A DNA stretch of 64,000 bases from assembly GCA_963667855.2 (NCBI GenBank), contig CAXXKI010000012.1, positions 124,001-188,000 of the forward strand, written 5' to 3'. The notes under the pieces were generated by a model. It saw only the letters and a list, made by a program, of their open reading frames with translations. It was not told the origin of the DNA and did no database searches. A program made the position numbers and the translations under genes. This document shows, piece by piece, positions 22,189 through 30,696 of this stretch; position 1 is the first letter of the stretch, and every line of letters begins with the position of its first letter. The stretch comes from G963667855 sp963667855 (GTDB taxonomy: Bacteria > Planctomycetota > Phycisphaerae > UBA1845).

Positions 22189-23465
22189 TGTTCCAGCTCC
22201 ATGTGATCCTTGTCTTCGGCGACATTACTAATGGTGAATTTGAAATGGCATCCCTGTCCGGGTTCGGATTCCACCCATATTCGGCCATTATGTCGTTCCA
22301 CAGTTTTTCGGCAGATAGCCAATCCGATGCCAGTACCCTGGTATTCGTTATTTTCCTGTAATCGGATGAAAGGCGAGAATACGCGTTGCTTGTCTTCCGG
22401 CTTTATACCTACGCTGTTATCATGTACGCCGAAAACCCAGCCGTCCAAAGTGTCGTCGGCGGTCAAGTGTATGTGAGGTTTTTCACCAGGGGCTGTGTAC
22501 CTGATGGAGTTCTCAATAAGATTGGAATAAAGTTGAGAAAGCATTTTTGAATCACCCATAACCCTGGGAAGTGAGTCGGTGATTATTTCGGCACCAGACT
22601 GCTCGATTTCCTTTTCGAGATTGTTAATCGCCTCGTTAGCGCATTCGGCAAGGGAAATCAGCTCTCGATTGAACGTGCATTTGCCAACTTTGGAAAGCCT
22701 GATGATGTTGGAAACGAGCACTTGCATTCGCTGGGTGGCTTCGTTTATGAAATGGAGGTCGTTAGCCACCTGTTCCGCTTCACCTTCATCCATGTCACTG
22801 GAGAGCATTTCCGTGAACCAGGATAGTTTGCGAAGTGGCTCCTGCATATCATGACTGGTCAAATAGGTGAATTCCTCTAGTTCGGTATTACGATGAAACA
22901 GCTGGTTTGCTGTTTTTTCAAGCTGCAGTACCAGGTTTTCCAGTTCCTGGTGAGCTCGTTCATTATCTTTCTGGAGGTTCCATTTTTTTGTGAGTGCGCA
23001 GGCCAACTGGCGCACTTCCAGATTGTCAAATGGTTTTTTCAGAATCAGCAGCCGGTCGCTGCGTCCCAGTTCGTTGACCAGTTCGTCCCAGGAGTGGTCG
23101 GAGTAGGCTGTACATATTACGATTTGGATATCTTCATCAACTTCCCATATCCTAGAGATGGTTTCAAGTCCGTCCCATCCGGGCGGCATGCGCATATCAA
23201 CAAAGGCCATCGCAAATGGTTTTTTGTTTTCCTTCATTTTACGGACGACTTCCAGTCCTTCCGCTCCCTGGTATGCGGAAAGGAGTTCGAATTCGGCCGT
23301 TGGGTTTTTACTTTCCTTGGGTTTGGCGAAGAATACCGCATCGAGTTCGGTCAGTTCGTCAAGCGGCCTGTCGGGATTCAGGATTTTCTTGAAATCATCA
23401 TGAATCGCCTCATTGTCATCGATGATGAGTATACGCATATTTCGACTGTAGCAAGGGTTAGTCAT
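22149..23465 (-). CDS. Hybrid response regulator-histidine kinase
   Basis: A 438-residue cytosolic protein. The N-terminal receiver (~9-150) contains ILIIDDNEAIHDD, FVDMRMPPGWDG and ILKKPFDN. A coiled coil follows, then a HisKA dimerisation domain with the phosphorylated His in TYLTSHDMQEPLRKLSWFTE, and a HATPase domain (LIENSIRYT, GTGIGLAIC). The H-box resembles phytochrome-like kinases. Its ATG overlaps the stop of the preceding kinase by 4 bases (ATGA), so both are translated together. The receiver may take phosphate from the Cache kinase upstream and modulate this kinase's activity. Confidence 0.9.
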   Translation of the reverse strand: MTNPCYSRNMRILIIDDNEAIHDDFKKILNPDRPLDELTELDAVFFAKPKESKNPTAEFELLSAYQGAEGLEVVRKMKENKKPFAMAFVDMRMPPGWDGLETISRIWEVDEDIQIVICTAYSDHSWDELVNELGRSDRLLILKKPFDNLEVRQLACALTKKWNLQKDNERAHQELENLVLQLEKTANQLFHRNTELEEFTYLTSHDMQEPLRKLSWFTEMLSSDMDEGEAEQVANDLHFINEATQRMQVLVSNIIRLSKVGKCTFNRELISLAECANEAINNLEKEIEQSGAEIITDSLPRVMGDSKMLSQLYSNLIENSIRYTAPGEKPHIHLTADDTLDGWVFGVHDNSVGIKPEDKQRVFSPFIRLQENNEYQGTGIGLAICRKTVERHNGRIWVESEPGQGCHFKFTISNVAEDKDHMELEQCLAEAATKYTFY

Positions 23466-25840
23466 GACTTATTGCGCTCTTTAACCAAGTGTAATGGTAA
23501 GATCAATTCAAACTCGGCGCCTTTGTTTGGTCCATCACTGTGTGCGGACAGGCTACCGCCCAGTTCCGCAGCCGCCAGAGCTGCACTGTGCAGACCGAAA
23601 CCGTGGCCTCCCTCTTTTGTGGTAAAACCGTGGCTGAAGATTCGCTCCATATTTTCCTTTACAATACCAACACCATTATCGGCAATGATGATTGACAGGT
23701 GTTTTTCGTCAGGCTGTGACAGATGTATGGTAATTCTACCCTGTTGCAGTTCCAGATCCTTACGGTCGGCGACGGCTTGTTTGGCATTTCCCACAAGGTT
23801 AACGAGGATCTGCATCAGTTTATGTTTATCGGTCAGGACGTCGGGAATATCGTCGTACTTGCGTGTAACTTCGATATTGTACCTGCTGAAGGAGCTGGAT
23901 CGCATATTCAACGCATCCTCGATTATATTCGCAAGGGAGACTGGTTCTTTTGTACCGGAGATTTTCGCGTAGGTTTGCTGCATACGTACGATCTGCTTGA
24001 CATGTTCGATATTGTCCTGGAGTGAAGTCAGAGATTCGAGTACGAATTCCTGTTCCTTGGCCAGGTGTTGGCTTATCTCTATGATATAAGGAATAAAATG
24101 TTTTCCCTGTGGGTGATTGGTTATGAAATCTGCCAGGTTGTCCAAATAGTCGTTTACCAGTTGTCCGGCCTGTTGAAGTTTGGAAACTTTTGATTTGCGA
24201 ATCTGCTCCGCTACGAGATTGGCGGAGACATTAATGCTGTTGAGGACATTTCCGACGTTATGTAATACTCCGGTGGCTATTTCGGACATTCCCGCACGGC
24301 GTGAAGCTTCGACCAGTTCCTCCTGGGTTGCCTGAAGCTTGGCTTCGGCGATTTTCTTTTCCGTGATATCCTTGGTAACACCGCGATATCCCTGGAATTC
24401 ACCTTCATCGTTGAACAGTGGTTTACCTGTTGTCTGCAGGCATACTTTCTTTCCCGTTTTGCTGATACTCCAGACCTCCAGATCAAAGAATTGCCGTCGA
24501 TCTTTTATGGTTTCCGTGAATTTCAGATTGTAATGGTCTGAAACCGGGTCCGGCATGTATTCAAATGGAGTATGTCCGAGCAGTTCATCCGGTTTATATT
24601 CGAGAATATGCTCCACTCCTTCAGATACAAAAACATATTGTTCGTTATGATTCAGCTCCCATATCCAATCCGCGGAGCATAGAGCCACGTCGCGGAACCG
24701 GATTTGTGATTCTCTTAATTCCTGGGTCTGTTCCTCCACGAGTTCTGCGAGGTGGTCACGGTGCCTGGCCAGCTCCTTTTCGGCTTTAATTCTGTCGGTT
24801 ATATCTCTGCCTTCGGCGAGTAGCTGGACAACTTTTCCGGCATCGTTCGTTAATGGTTTTAAGGAGGTATCTATTTCGGCCGTTTCACCGTTGGCCAACA
24901 GCAGTTGTCGTTCGAACCTGACAAACTGGTTTTGAGCGGCGGTGGCAATACCGTCAGTTATAAGCTGACGGTGTTCGGGAGAGGTGTTCCACCAGGGCGT
25001 ATCTGGAAAGTATTTCCCGATTACATCCTTACGTTTAGCATTAACACTGTCCAGGGCGGTTCGGTTGACTTCAATTATTGTACCATCAGGTTTAAGCAGG
25101 GCGATGAACTGGAAAGTGCTGTTAAAAAGCGCGTGGAATCTTGTTTCGGCTCGCTCTCGAGTTCTTTCGGTACTCAGGCTGAAGGTGGCTACTATCAGGG
25201 AAAGAACGGTGACTACGATGAGGATAGCGGAGCAGGACAGGATTAAATGGTGAGTAATCGTGGCGGTTTCGGCACGTACATCATATAGGTACATACCGGT
25301 ACCGATGATCCAGCCCCACGGTTTGAAGCCCTTAACGTAAGACAGTTTAGGTTCAAGCCTGGACGGTTCATCTTTCCATTGCCAGATGTAATCTACATAT
25401 CCCTCGCCATGTTGCTTGACCACCTCGACAAAAGCAATGAACAGATGCTTACCGTTGGGATCCGTAAAGTCTGATATATCCGTCCCGTCGAGGTCTGAGC
25501 GATAAGGGTGCATCACCATATTGGGATGCATGTCGTTGATCCAGGAGTAATCCTTCATTTCCGGACCGTAACGCATGGTACGGATATGAGCGATTGCCCG
25601 TTTTTGAGCTTCCTCTCTGGTAAGTAGTCCGCTTATTTCCAACTCTTCGTAGTGTTGAAGAATGCTCCATCCTGTCTCGGTGACTCTGCGAAGAGTATCC
25701 ATCTTGTTGGCGAGGATGTTTTCCTCCACGGTTGGAACAACGATAACGAAGATCAATACCGCAAGCAGGATTACGGTGGCCAGGCAGGGGATACCAACAC
25801 GTAACGTCCAACGAATATGAGGAGGAGCGGTTCTTAACAT
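23462..25840 (-). CDS. Cache-PAS-PAS sensor histidine kinase
   Basis: A 792-residue membrane sensor. Helix 1 (~residues 13-35) is followed by a periplasmic single-Cache domain (~36-185; motifs AIAHIRTMRYG, DYSWINDMHP and GWIIGTGMY, as in sCache_2 domains that bind small organic acids). Helix 2 (~HLILSCSAILIVVTVLSLIV) is followed by two PAS domains (~230-355 and ~375-500), a His-box in ATGVLHNVGNVLNSINVS and a HATPase (NLVGNAKQAV, DNGVGI, HGFGLH). First gene of a three-gene unit reading leftward to 21745. The ligand is unknown. Confidence 0.9.
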   Translation of the reverse strand: MLRTAPPHIRWTLRVGIPCLATVILLAVLIFVIVVPTVEENILANKMDTLRRVTETGWSILQHYEELEISGLLTREEAQKRAIAHIRTMRYGPEMKDYSWINDMHPNMVMHPYRSDLDGTDISDFTDPNGKHLFIAFVEVVKQHGEGYVDYIWQWKDEPSRLEPKLSYVKGFKPWGWIIGTGMYLYDVRAETATITHHLILSCSAILIVVTVLSLIVATFSLSTERTRERAETRFHALFNSTFQFIALLKPDGTIIEVNRTALDSVNAKRKDVIGKYFPDTPWWNTSPEHRQLITDGIATAAQNQFVRFERQLLLANGETAEIDTSLKPLTNDAGKVVQLLAEGRDITDRIKAEKELARHRDHLAELVEEQTQELRESQIRFRDVALCSADWIWELNHNEQYVFVSEGVEHILEYKPDELLGHTPFEYMPDPVSDHYNLKFTETIKDRRQFFDLEVWSISKTGKKVCLQTTGKPLFNDEGEFQGYRGVTKDITEKKIAEAKLQATQEELVEASRRAGMSEIATGVLHNVGNVLNSINVSANLVAEQIRKSKVSKLQQAGQLVNDYLDNLADFITNHPQGKHFIPYIIEISQHLAKEQEFVLESLTSLQDNIEHVKQIVRMQQTYAKISGTKEPVSLANIIEDALNMRSSSFSRYNIEVTRKYDDIPDVLTDKHKLMQILVNLVGNAKQAVADRKDLELQQGRITIHLSQPDEKHLSIIIADNGVGIVKENMERIFSHGFTTKEGGHGFGLHSAALAAAELGGSLSAHSDGPNKGAEFELILPLHLVKERNKS

Positions 25841-25885
25841 AGGTTTTCGTTCTCGTGTGTTTTTCCACCGGATGGCGGTTTAATC

Positions 25886-25924
25886 ACTCCAATCCGTTAA
25901 AGATTGGAACGAGTGTCAACACTC
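25886..25924. other. Overlapping inverted repeats in the 25841-26175 gap
   Basis: CCAATC and GATTGG pair around a 7-base loop, with outer CACTC and GAGTG arms. GAGTGT-CA-ACACTC follows as a second palindrome. They lie 50-85 bases upstream of the Cache kinase, where a transcription-factor operator is plausible. Nothing else is recognisable in this 335-base gap. Confidence 0.35.
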
Positions 25925-26175
25925 CAGGAACCAATCCGTACCCGTTCTTTGGTTTACAGGTCTGCCTGCAAGCCGGCGGGTGGAATCAGCGGAACAATCC
26001 TTTACGGTAATTCGGCATGTCTGAACGGAGGAATGAGAAGGCAGTAATTCGTATGTCACTTATACTTTACCGCCAAACTTGGGTAAAACTATTATGCGTA
26101 TGGACACTATGATTAAAACCTTCGTGCCGTATAAAACAGTTAAAATTGTATTGAGATTTTACCGATTGGTTATCT

Positions 26176-28125
26176 TCACTCCGTTTTATCAATTCGCGGT
26201 TGATTGTTCGTCTCATAGTTTATGTGAGTTCGGGCGATGTGGATAACGTTTTCGGGATATCCTTCCCTGCTCAGTATTTCCAGGGCGTTCCTTCTGGTGG
26301 CCGATCCCGGTTTCAAGTGATAGTCGAAGATTGGTCCGGAGTTGGTCAGATCTTCGTGGAAGTGATAACATGTAGCGTTACCCTTGTCGGCTAGTTCGGA
26401 CAACGATTGTTCGTGAGTTGCGACAACGAAGAATCCGGTGGAGTCGATCAGGTGGCTGACCACCGCTATTCCGGCGGCCACCCGGTCCTGGGAGTTGGTT
26501 CCACGAAACAGTTCATCGATAAGTCCGATTATAGGAATTCCTTTATCTTCGGGGCATATCATTCTGCGCACCTGGCGAACCTCGGCCAGGAAGTAGCTTT
26601 CGTGCTTGGAGAGATCGTCGCGGATTCGTAAATCGGTTATTAACTTGCGGGGTTGGATGATCATTGTCCCGGCTGTAGCGGTTGTGCCTGTGAGGCTGAG
26701 CAGAGTGTTAACTCCGATCATTCTCAGGAAGGTGCTTTTGCCGGCCATATTGGATCCGGAGACAATCCAGGTACGTTCTTTCGGTTCGAGATTCAGGCAG
26801 TTGGCGACTACTTTTTGAGGTTCGATCAGTGGGTGGATTCCCTGTTCAATGGATAGAACGGGTTCGTCGGTGATCTGCGGCCAACAGGTAAGAGGTTGTT
26901 CCCAGGCAAAACATGCAAGGCTGTTAAGTGCTTCCAGGTCGGCAATAGCGCCGGCAGCGGTGAGTATTTCATCCCGATGGTTTAATACGCAATTGAGAAT
27001 AGCAGTAGCGACGTGAAGGTCGTAGAAAAAGACAATATTGCACATGGCGTGCATTATTCCGCCACTCTCGGACCAGGCGATACGATTGCGTAGAGACAGT
27101 AGTACGTCTTTATCGATAACTGCTGAAGTCTGGAGACGCAGTTGCCCGAGTTCTCCGGTGTCGGGCAGGTTTTCGGCGGCCTGTTGTGCGGCAATGTGGA
27201 ATCCACCAACAGTTGGAGAAAGGGTTTGCCATGGTTTTACCGCAGATCTCAGAGGTTTGAATATCTGCAGGAGAGCAACGGAATTAACGCCGCAAAGTAG
27301 AAAAATAAATGGTAACCAGTTCAGGTTCCCGTAAGCGGCCTGTATGCAGCCGATGCAGGTCAGGATTGTACTGGGAATTGACCAATAACGCATTACCCGT
27401 CTCAGGATCGGGGAGGGGAGATTGTCGGCTGTGTGGATCAGTTTAACCAGCGAATCGAGTTTTGAATCGTTATCGCGCAGGCTGGCAGCCGCTGCCATCA
27501 ACCGTACTCGTTTATCACTGGTTTGTGCGAGCCATTTGATGGATTCTTGCCTTTGGATGATGTACGTGGTTGATACGAGTGGGTTTTCCAAAAAGTCGCG
27601 GAGATGGCGAGCTCCCCAGATTGTGGAAGTTCTGTTGATCAGTCCGAAGATTCCGGCCGGTTGAGCATAGAGGTCCAGGTCATCCCATTCCTGTGCAGTC
27701 AAAGGGGCCGTCGGTCCGCTGGGTAATCCACTCAAATTATGGGGCTCTCCGTCATCCGGACGACAGCCGGAGCGGATTATCTTGACCGTTCCGCCACACC
27801 TCTGCAGGGATTCACGGGTCATTTCTACCAGACGCTGACCGGATTCTCGCTCAAGGCGGGCTCGGCGGTGCCGCTTCACGCCGAAGGCGAAAAGAATTAA
27901 CGCGCCGAGAACCGCCCCTCCTGCTACAGGTGGTGATTCTCGAAGGGGTATCCAGACGGAGGCCGCTGCGAGGAACGTGAAGATTCTTGCCCAACCCCAT
28001 CGCCATTCCCGCTGCTTCTGTTGCTCAAGTAGTTGCAGCAGATCGCGTTGGTGTTTTTCCATCCAGGTCAGCTTGGATTCGTTTTCGCTGTTGTGTTCAC
28101 TGGCAACGGTCACGGGTCGCTCCAA
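26176..28125 (-). CDS. Membrane-associated MutS-family ATPase
   Basis: A 649-residue MutS-like protein without the mismatch-recognition domain. N-terminal hydrophobic segments (IFTFLAAASVWIPL and PVAGGAVLGALILFAFGV, ~45-90) and another pair at ~245-290 suggest membrane attachment. The middle is a MutS lever/clamp-like helical region (NRTSTIWGARHLRDFLENPL). The C-terminal ATPase has Walker A GSNMAGKST (~458-466), Walker B IGLIDELFRGTN and the dimer His in VVATHEQSL. Such proteins are annotated as mismatch repair but lack DNA-reading parts; their substrate is not established. The gene stands alone. Confidence 0.85.
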   Translation of the reverse strand: MERPVTVASEHNSENESKLTWMEKHQRDLLQLLEQQKQREWRWGWARIFTFLAAASVWIPLRESPPVAGGAVLGALILFAFGVKRHRRARLERESGQRLVEMTRESLQRCGGTVKIIRSGCRPDDGEPHNLSGLPSGPTAPLTAQEWDDLDLYAQPAGIFGLINRTSTIWGARHLRDFLENPLVSTTYIIQRQESIKWLAQTSDKRVRLMAAAASLRDNDSKLDSLVKLIHTADNLPSPILRRVMRYWSIPSTILTCIGCIQAAYGNLNWLPFIFLLCGVNSVALLQIFKPLRSAVKPWQTLSPTVGGFHIAAQQAAENLPDTGELGQLRLQTSAVIDKDVLLSLRNRIAWSESGGIMHAMCNIVFFYDLHVATAILNCVLNHRDEILTAAGAIADLEALNSLACFAWEQPLTCWPQITDEPVLSIEQGIHPLIEPQKVVANCLNLEPKERTWIVSGSNMAGKSTFLRMIGVNTLLSLTGTTATAGTMIIQPRKLITDLRIRDDLSKHESYFLAEVRQVRRMICPEDKGIPIIGLIDELFRGTNSQDRVAAGIAVVSHLIDSTGFFVVATHEQSLSELADKGNATCYHFHEDLTNSGPIFDYHLKPGSATRRNALEILSREGYPENVIHIARTHINYETNNQPRIDKTE

Positions 28126-28566
28126 TCATACGAGTTCAGATCCGGGAGTATTATGTGAGAAAACAGTTGAGTTGGCTATGCCTGATCTGGAGGGATATCC
28201 TGATCAGGTCTTAACTGTCCGGAAAAGGCCTGGGATAATAGTTTCAAATCGTAAACGGCCGGATTGGTCCGGTGAACCATTCAGGTCACAACAGCAAGTG
28301 TGTTCAAACCAACCGAATCACTTTGTGTGTTCAGGTGTGTAAATTGATAACGATGATGTCAATGTATTCAGTTCATATCTAGGGAAAATGCATTATCGAA
28401 CAGGCGACCTCTAATGGTTGCGGGGAGTTTTTCCGATGCACTGGTTGGGTCAAGGGCGGGGAAAAATAAACAGCCTATTCTGATTGACTGGCGTTGTTTC
28501 TGGCTGCTGAATAACTCAAGTCAGAATTGTTACTATCCCGACGGGTTGCAACGGAGAGATTCCGCC

Positions 28567-29043
28567 GTGTACGAGTTCAGTTCTCAAGTGAGTAAGTTGG
28601 AGCATATTCTAAGGATGATGCCCACGGACCAGGTACGGAAGCTGAGAAGAACTCTGGAAATCCTGACGTACAACCAGAAACGCACAGTGGAGTATTATCT
28701 TGAACAGGCCGACAAGCGGGAGGATTGTGAGCTTGCTGAGCTGAATATGTTCGATTATTTCATTCAGCGATGGGAGGTTCACAGCCTGGCGGCGAAGTTG
28801 GCTTTTATTGAACGGTTTGAAAGTGTTATGGGTGTCGGAACCTGGCCTGATAAATCGTTAGCCAAATGCAAGGGGATAAACGCTCTTTTACGCCCGGAAC
28901 TTCTAAGGAGAACAAGAAACATTGCATTAGTGAAAAGCAATACCGGAAATAAGCGTATCACAGTGGCTGATCGGTTTGGTGAAGATCTGCTGGAAGATTT
29001 CAGTTTGCAGCCTGCCGGATTTGGGTTTTTAACGGGAGATTAA
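28567..29043 (+). CDS. Hypothetical protein
   Basis: About 158 residues, helical and charged, with segments such as DQVRKLRRTLEILTYNQKR and RWEVHSLAAKLAFIERFES; no signal or membrane segment. I recognise no family. GTG 28567 is preferred since GGAGAG lies 8 bases upstream. The frame is open back to ATG 28414, but the extra 51 residues look unprotein-like. Its stop overlaps the convergent Crp/Fnr gene stop by 4 bases. Confidence 0.5.
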   Translation: MYEFSSQVSKLEHILRMMPTDQVRKLRRTLEILTYNQKRTVEYYLEQADKREDCELAELNMFDYFIQRWEVHSLAAKLAFIERFESVMGVGTWPDKSLAKCKGINALLRPELLRRTRNIALVKSNTGNKRITVADRFGEDLLEDFSLQPAGFGFLTGD

Positions 29044-29756
29044 CTGAATTCAGCCGGGAGGATTCCATCCGACACATCCTGCAAAGCCGCGGGTTTTACA
29101 ATGCGGATTTGTTGACCCGGTTCCATTTCGATCAGGCCGCTTTCAGCTAACCTGCGCAGGGTACGTGAAAGAGTTTCGCTGGTGAGATTCAAATGGCTTG
29201 CTAAATCCTTTTTCATGACCGGCAATGTGAACGGTTCCGGACCACCGGTGGGGTTAGCTTCTATTATGTGCCGGGCAACTCTGCCCCCGGCATCGCGGAG
29301 TACGATGTCTTCCAATAGTCCTATCAGCTGACGCACCCAGAAGGACATTCCGGATAACAGTTGCAGGCAGAGTTCGTGGTGCTCGTGCAGAAGATTTTGC
29401 AGGCGACGCGCGGGGATCAGGCAGCAGACGGAATCCTCCATCGCTTCAGCGGCGGCTGGAAGGGTGAAATCTCCCAGGGCGGCCACCTCGGCAAATGTTT
29501 TTCCCGGATCAGCGAAATGGAGGACGTGGTCTTTACCGTTGGGAGCTGTTTTGAAGACTCGGATTAAACCGCTGCCGACTGCGTATAGTCCGGGGCAATC
29601 ATCGCCCTGGCGGAAGATTATCTGGTTCCGTTTGAAATTCCGGATGACCGTTTCGGCGGCCAGCACGTTTATCCATTCGGGTGATAAGGTCCTGAATAAA
29701 CCGCACTTACGGAGTATTTCCCTGCTGTTTAATGGAGCTTCGTTTTTGTTTTGCAC
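29040..29756 (-). CDS. Crp/Fnr-family regulator (HcpR/DNR-like)
   Basis: A 238-residue transcription factor. The N-terminal cyclic-nucleotide-type beta barrel (~20-135; RNQIIFRQGDDCPGLYAVGS) is joined by a dimer helix to a winged HTH (~165-220; KKDLASHLNLTSETLSRTLR). The recognition helix ETLSR keeps the Glu, Ser and Arg that FNR uses to read TTGAT. The N-terminal cysteine cluster of FNR is absent, so it is more like DNR/HcpR proteins that respond to nitric oxide. It is divergent from ferredoxin-hcp, and a perfect FNR-type box lies in the shared gap, so it very likely controls that pair and perhaps itself. Confidence 0.88.
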   Translation of the reverse strand: MQNKNEAPLNSREILRKCGLFRTLSPEWINVLAAETVIRNFKRNQIIFRQGDDCPGLYAVGSGLIRVFKTAPNGKDHVLHFADPGKTFAEVAALGDFTLPAAAEAMEDSVCCLIPARRLQNLLHEHHELCLQLLSGMSFWVRQLIGLLEDIVLRDAGGRVARHIIEANPTGGPEPFTLPVMKKDLASHLNLTSETLSRTLRRLAESGLIEMEPGQQIRIVKPAALQDVSDGILPAEFS

Positions 29757-29768
29757 AAAAAATCTCCG

Positions 29769-29784
29769 CTTGATTCAGATCAAG
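29769..29784. promoter_or_regulatory. FNR/DNR-type operator
   Basis: CTTGATTCAGATCAAG is a perfect 16-base palindrome containing the FNR consensus TTGAT-N4-ATCAA. Its centre is ~94 bases before the ferredoxin start and ~20 bases before the regulator start. This would suit activation of ferredoxin-hcp and autorepression of the regulator gene. Confidence 0.8.
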
Positions 29785-29870
29785 GAACCAGGGGCGGAAT
29801 TATCCGAGAATTGATCGTGAAAGGCAAGTTGCTTGTCAAACGCTGTGGTTAAAGCCGGGAGGTTAAGAAG

Positions 29871-30641
29871 ATGATACGCGACGTTGTTCATATAGACGAA
29901 GAACTTTGTGATGGTTGCGGATTATGCGTACCCGCCTGCCATGAAGGTGCCATAAAGATAATAGACGGGAAAGCCCGGCTGGTTGCTGACAATATATGTG
30001 ACGGGCTCGGTGCATGTCTTGGGCATTGCCCCAAGGGAGCCGTAAGGATAGAGAAGCGGGAAGCTGATCCCTTCGATGAGGCGGCCGTGGTGGATCACCT
30101 CAGGAAAGGCGGTGCCGATACCGAGACCGAACCTCCAGCCTGTCCGGCTGCCAGCTTTCCGCCGTCAGCAGGTGGTGGATGTCCCGGTTCGCGTTTTGCC
30201 CAATTCGCTAATAAGGGCAGGAGTGGTCAGGCGGAGAAAGAGTCAACGGGAAATAGGCCATCGGAGTTAACGCATTGGCCTGTGCAGCTTCGTTTACTTC
30301 CGCCTGACGCGGCCGTCTTTCAGGACGCGAAACTTCTGGTTGCGGCGGATTGTGTTCCTGTTGCGTGTGCCGATTTCCATGAGAAGCTACTGCGAGACCG
30401 CGCAGTCGTAATCGCCTGTCCTAAACTTGATGATACCAGTACTTACGTCGATAAGCTGGAAGCGATTATTCGCAATGGCAATCTTCGGGAAATATCGGTA
30501 GTGCGGATGGAAGTACCATGTTGCAGCGGGATTATGCAGATGGTGATGGAAGCCCATATGAGAGCTAAAAGTCCGGTTCCATTGAATGAGATAGTTGTCA
30601 GTACGCAGGGCGAGATAATCTCGCGGCGGGTGTTGGCATAA
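29871..30641 (+). CDS. 4Fe-4S ferredoxin partner of hybrid-cluster protein
   Basis: A 256-residue iron-sulfur protein. Residues ~8-62 hold two ferredoxin-type clusters: CDGCGLCVPAC and the variant CDGLGACLGHC. A linker rich in Pro, Gly and Ser follows (~85-145). A C-terminal domain has further cysteines (AADCVPVACADFH, VIACPKLDD, EVPCCSGIM), perhaps an additional cluster site. Ferredoxins of this layout sit beside hcp and are thought to deliver its electrons. The gene precedes hcp by 55 bases with no terminator between them and is downstream of the FNR-type box. Confidence 0.88.
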   Translation: MIRDVVHIDEELCDGCGLCVPACHEGAIKIIDGKARLVADNICDGLGACLGHCPKGAVRIEKREADPFDEAAVVDHLRKGGADTETEPPACPAASFPPSAGGGCPGSRFAQFANKGRSGQAEKESTGNRPSELTHWPVQLRLLPPDAAVFQDAKLLVAADCVPVACADFHEKLLRDRAVVIACPKLDDTSTYVDKLEAIIRNGNLREISVVRMEVPCCSGIMQMVMEAHMRAKSPVPLNEIVVSTQGEIISRRVLA

Positions 30642-30696
30642 ATTTATAAAAGATTAAGGAAATGTTGCACTGATTAGTGCGTAAAGGAGATACGTG

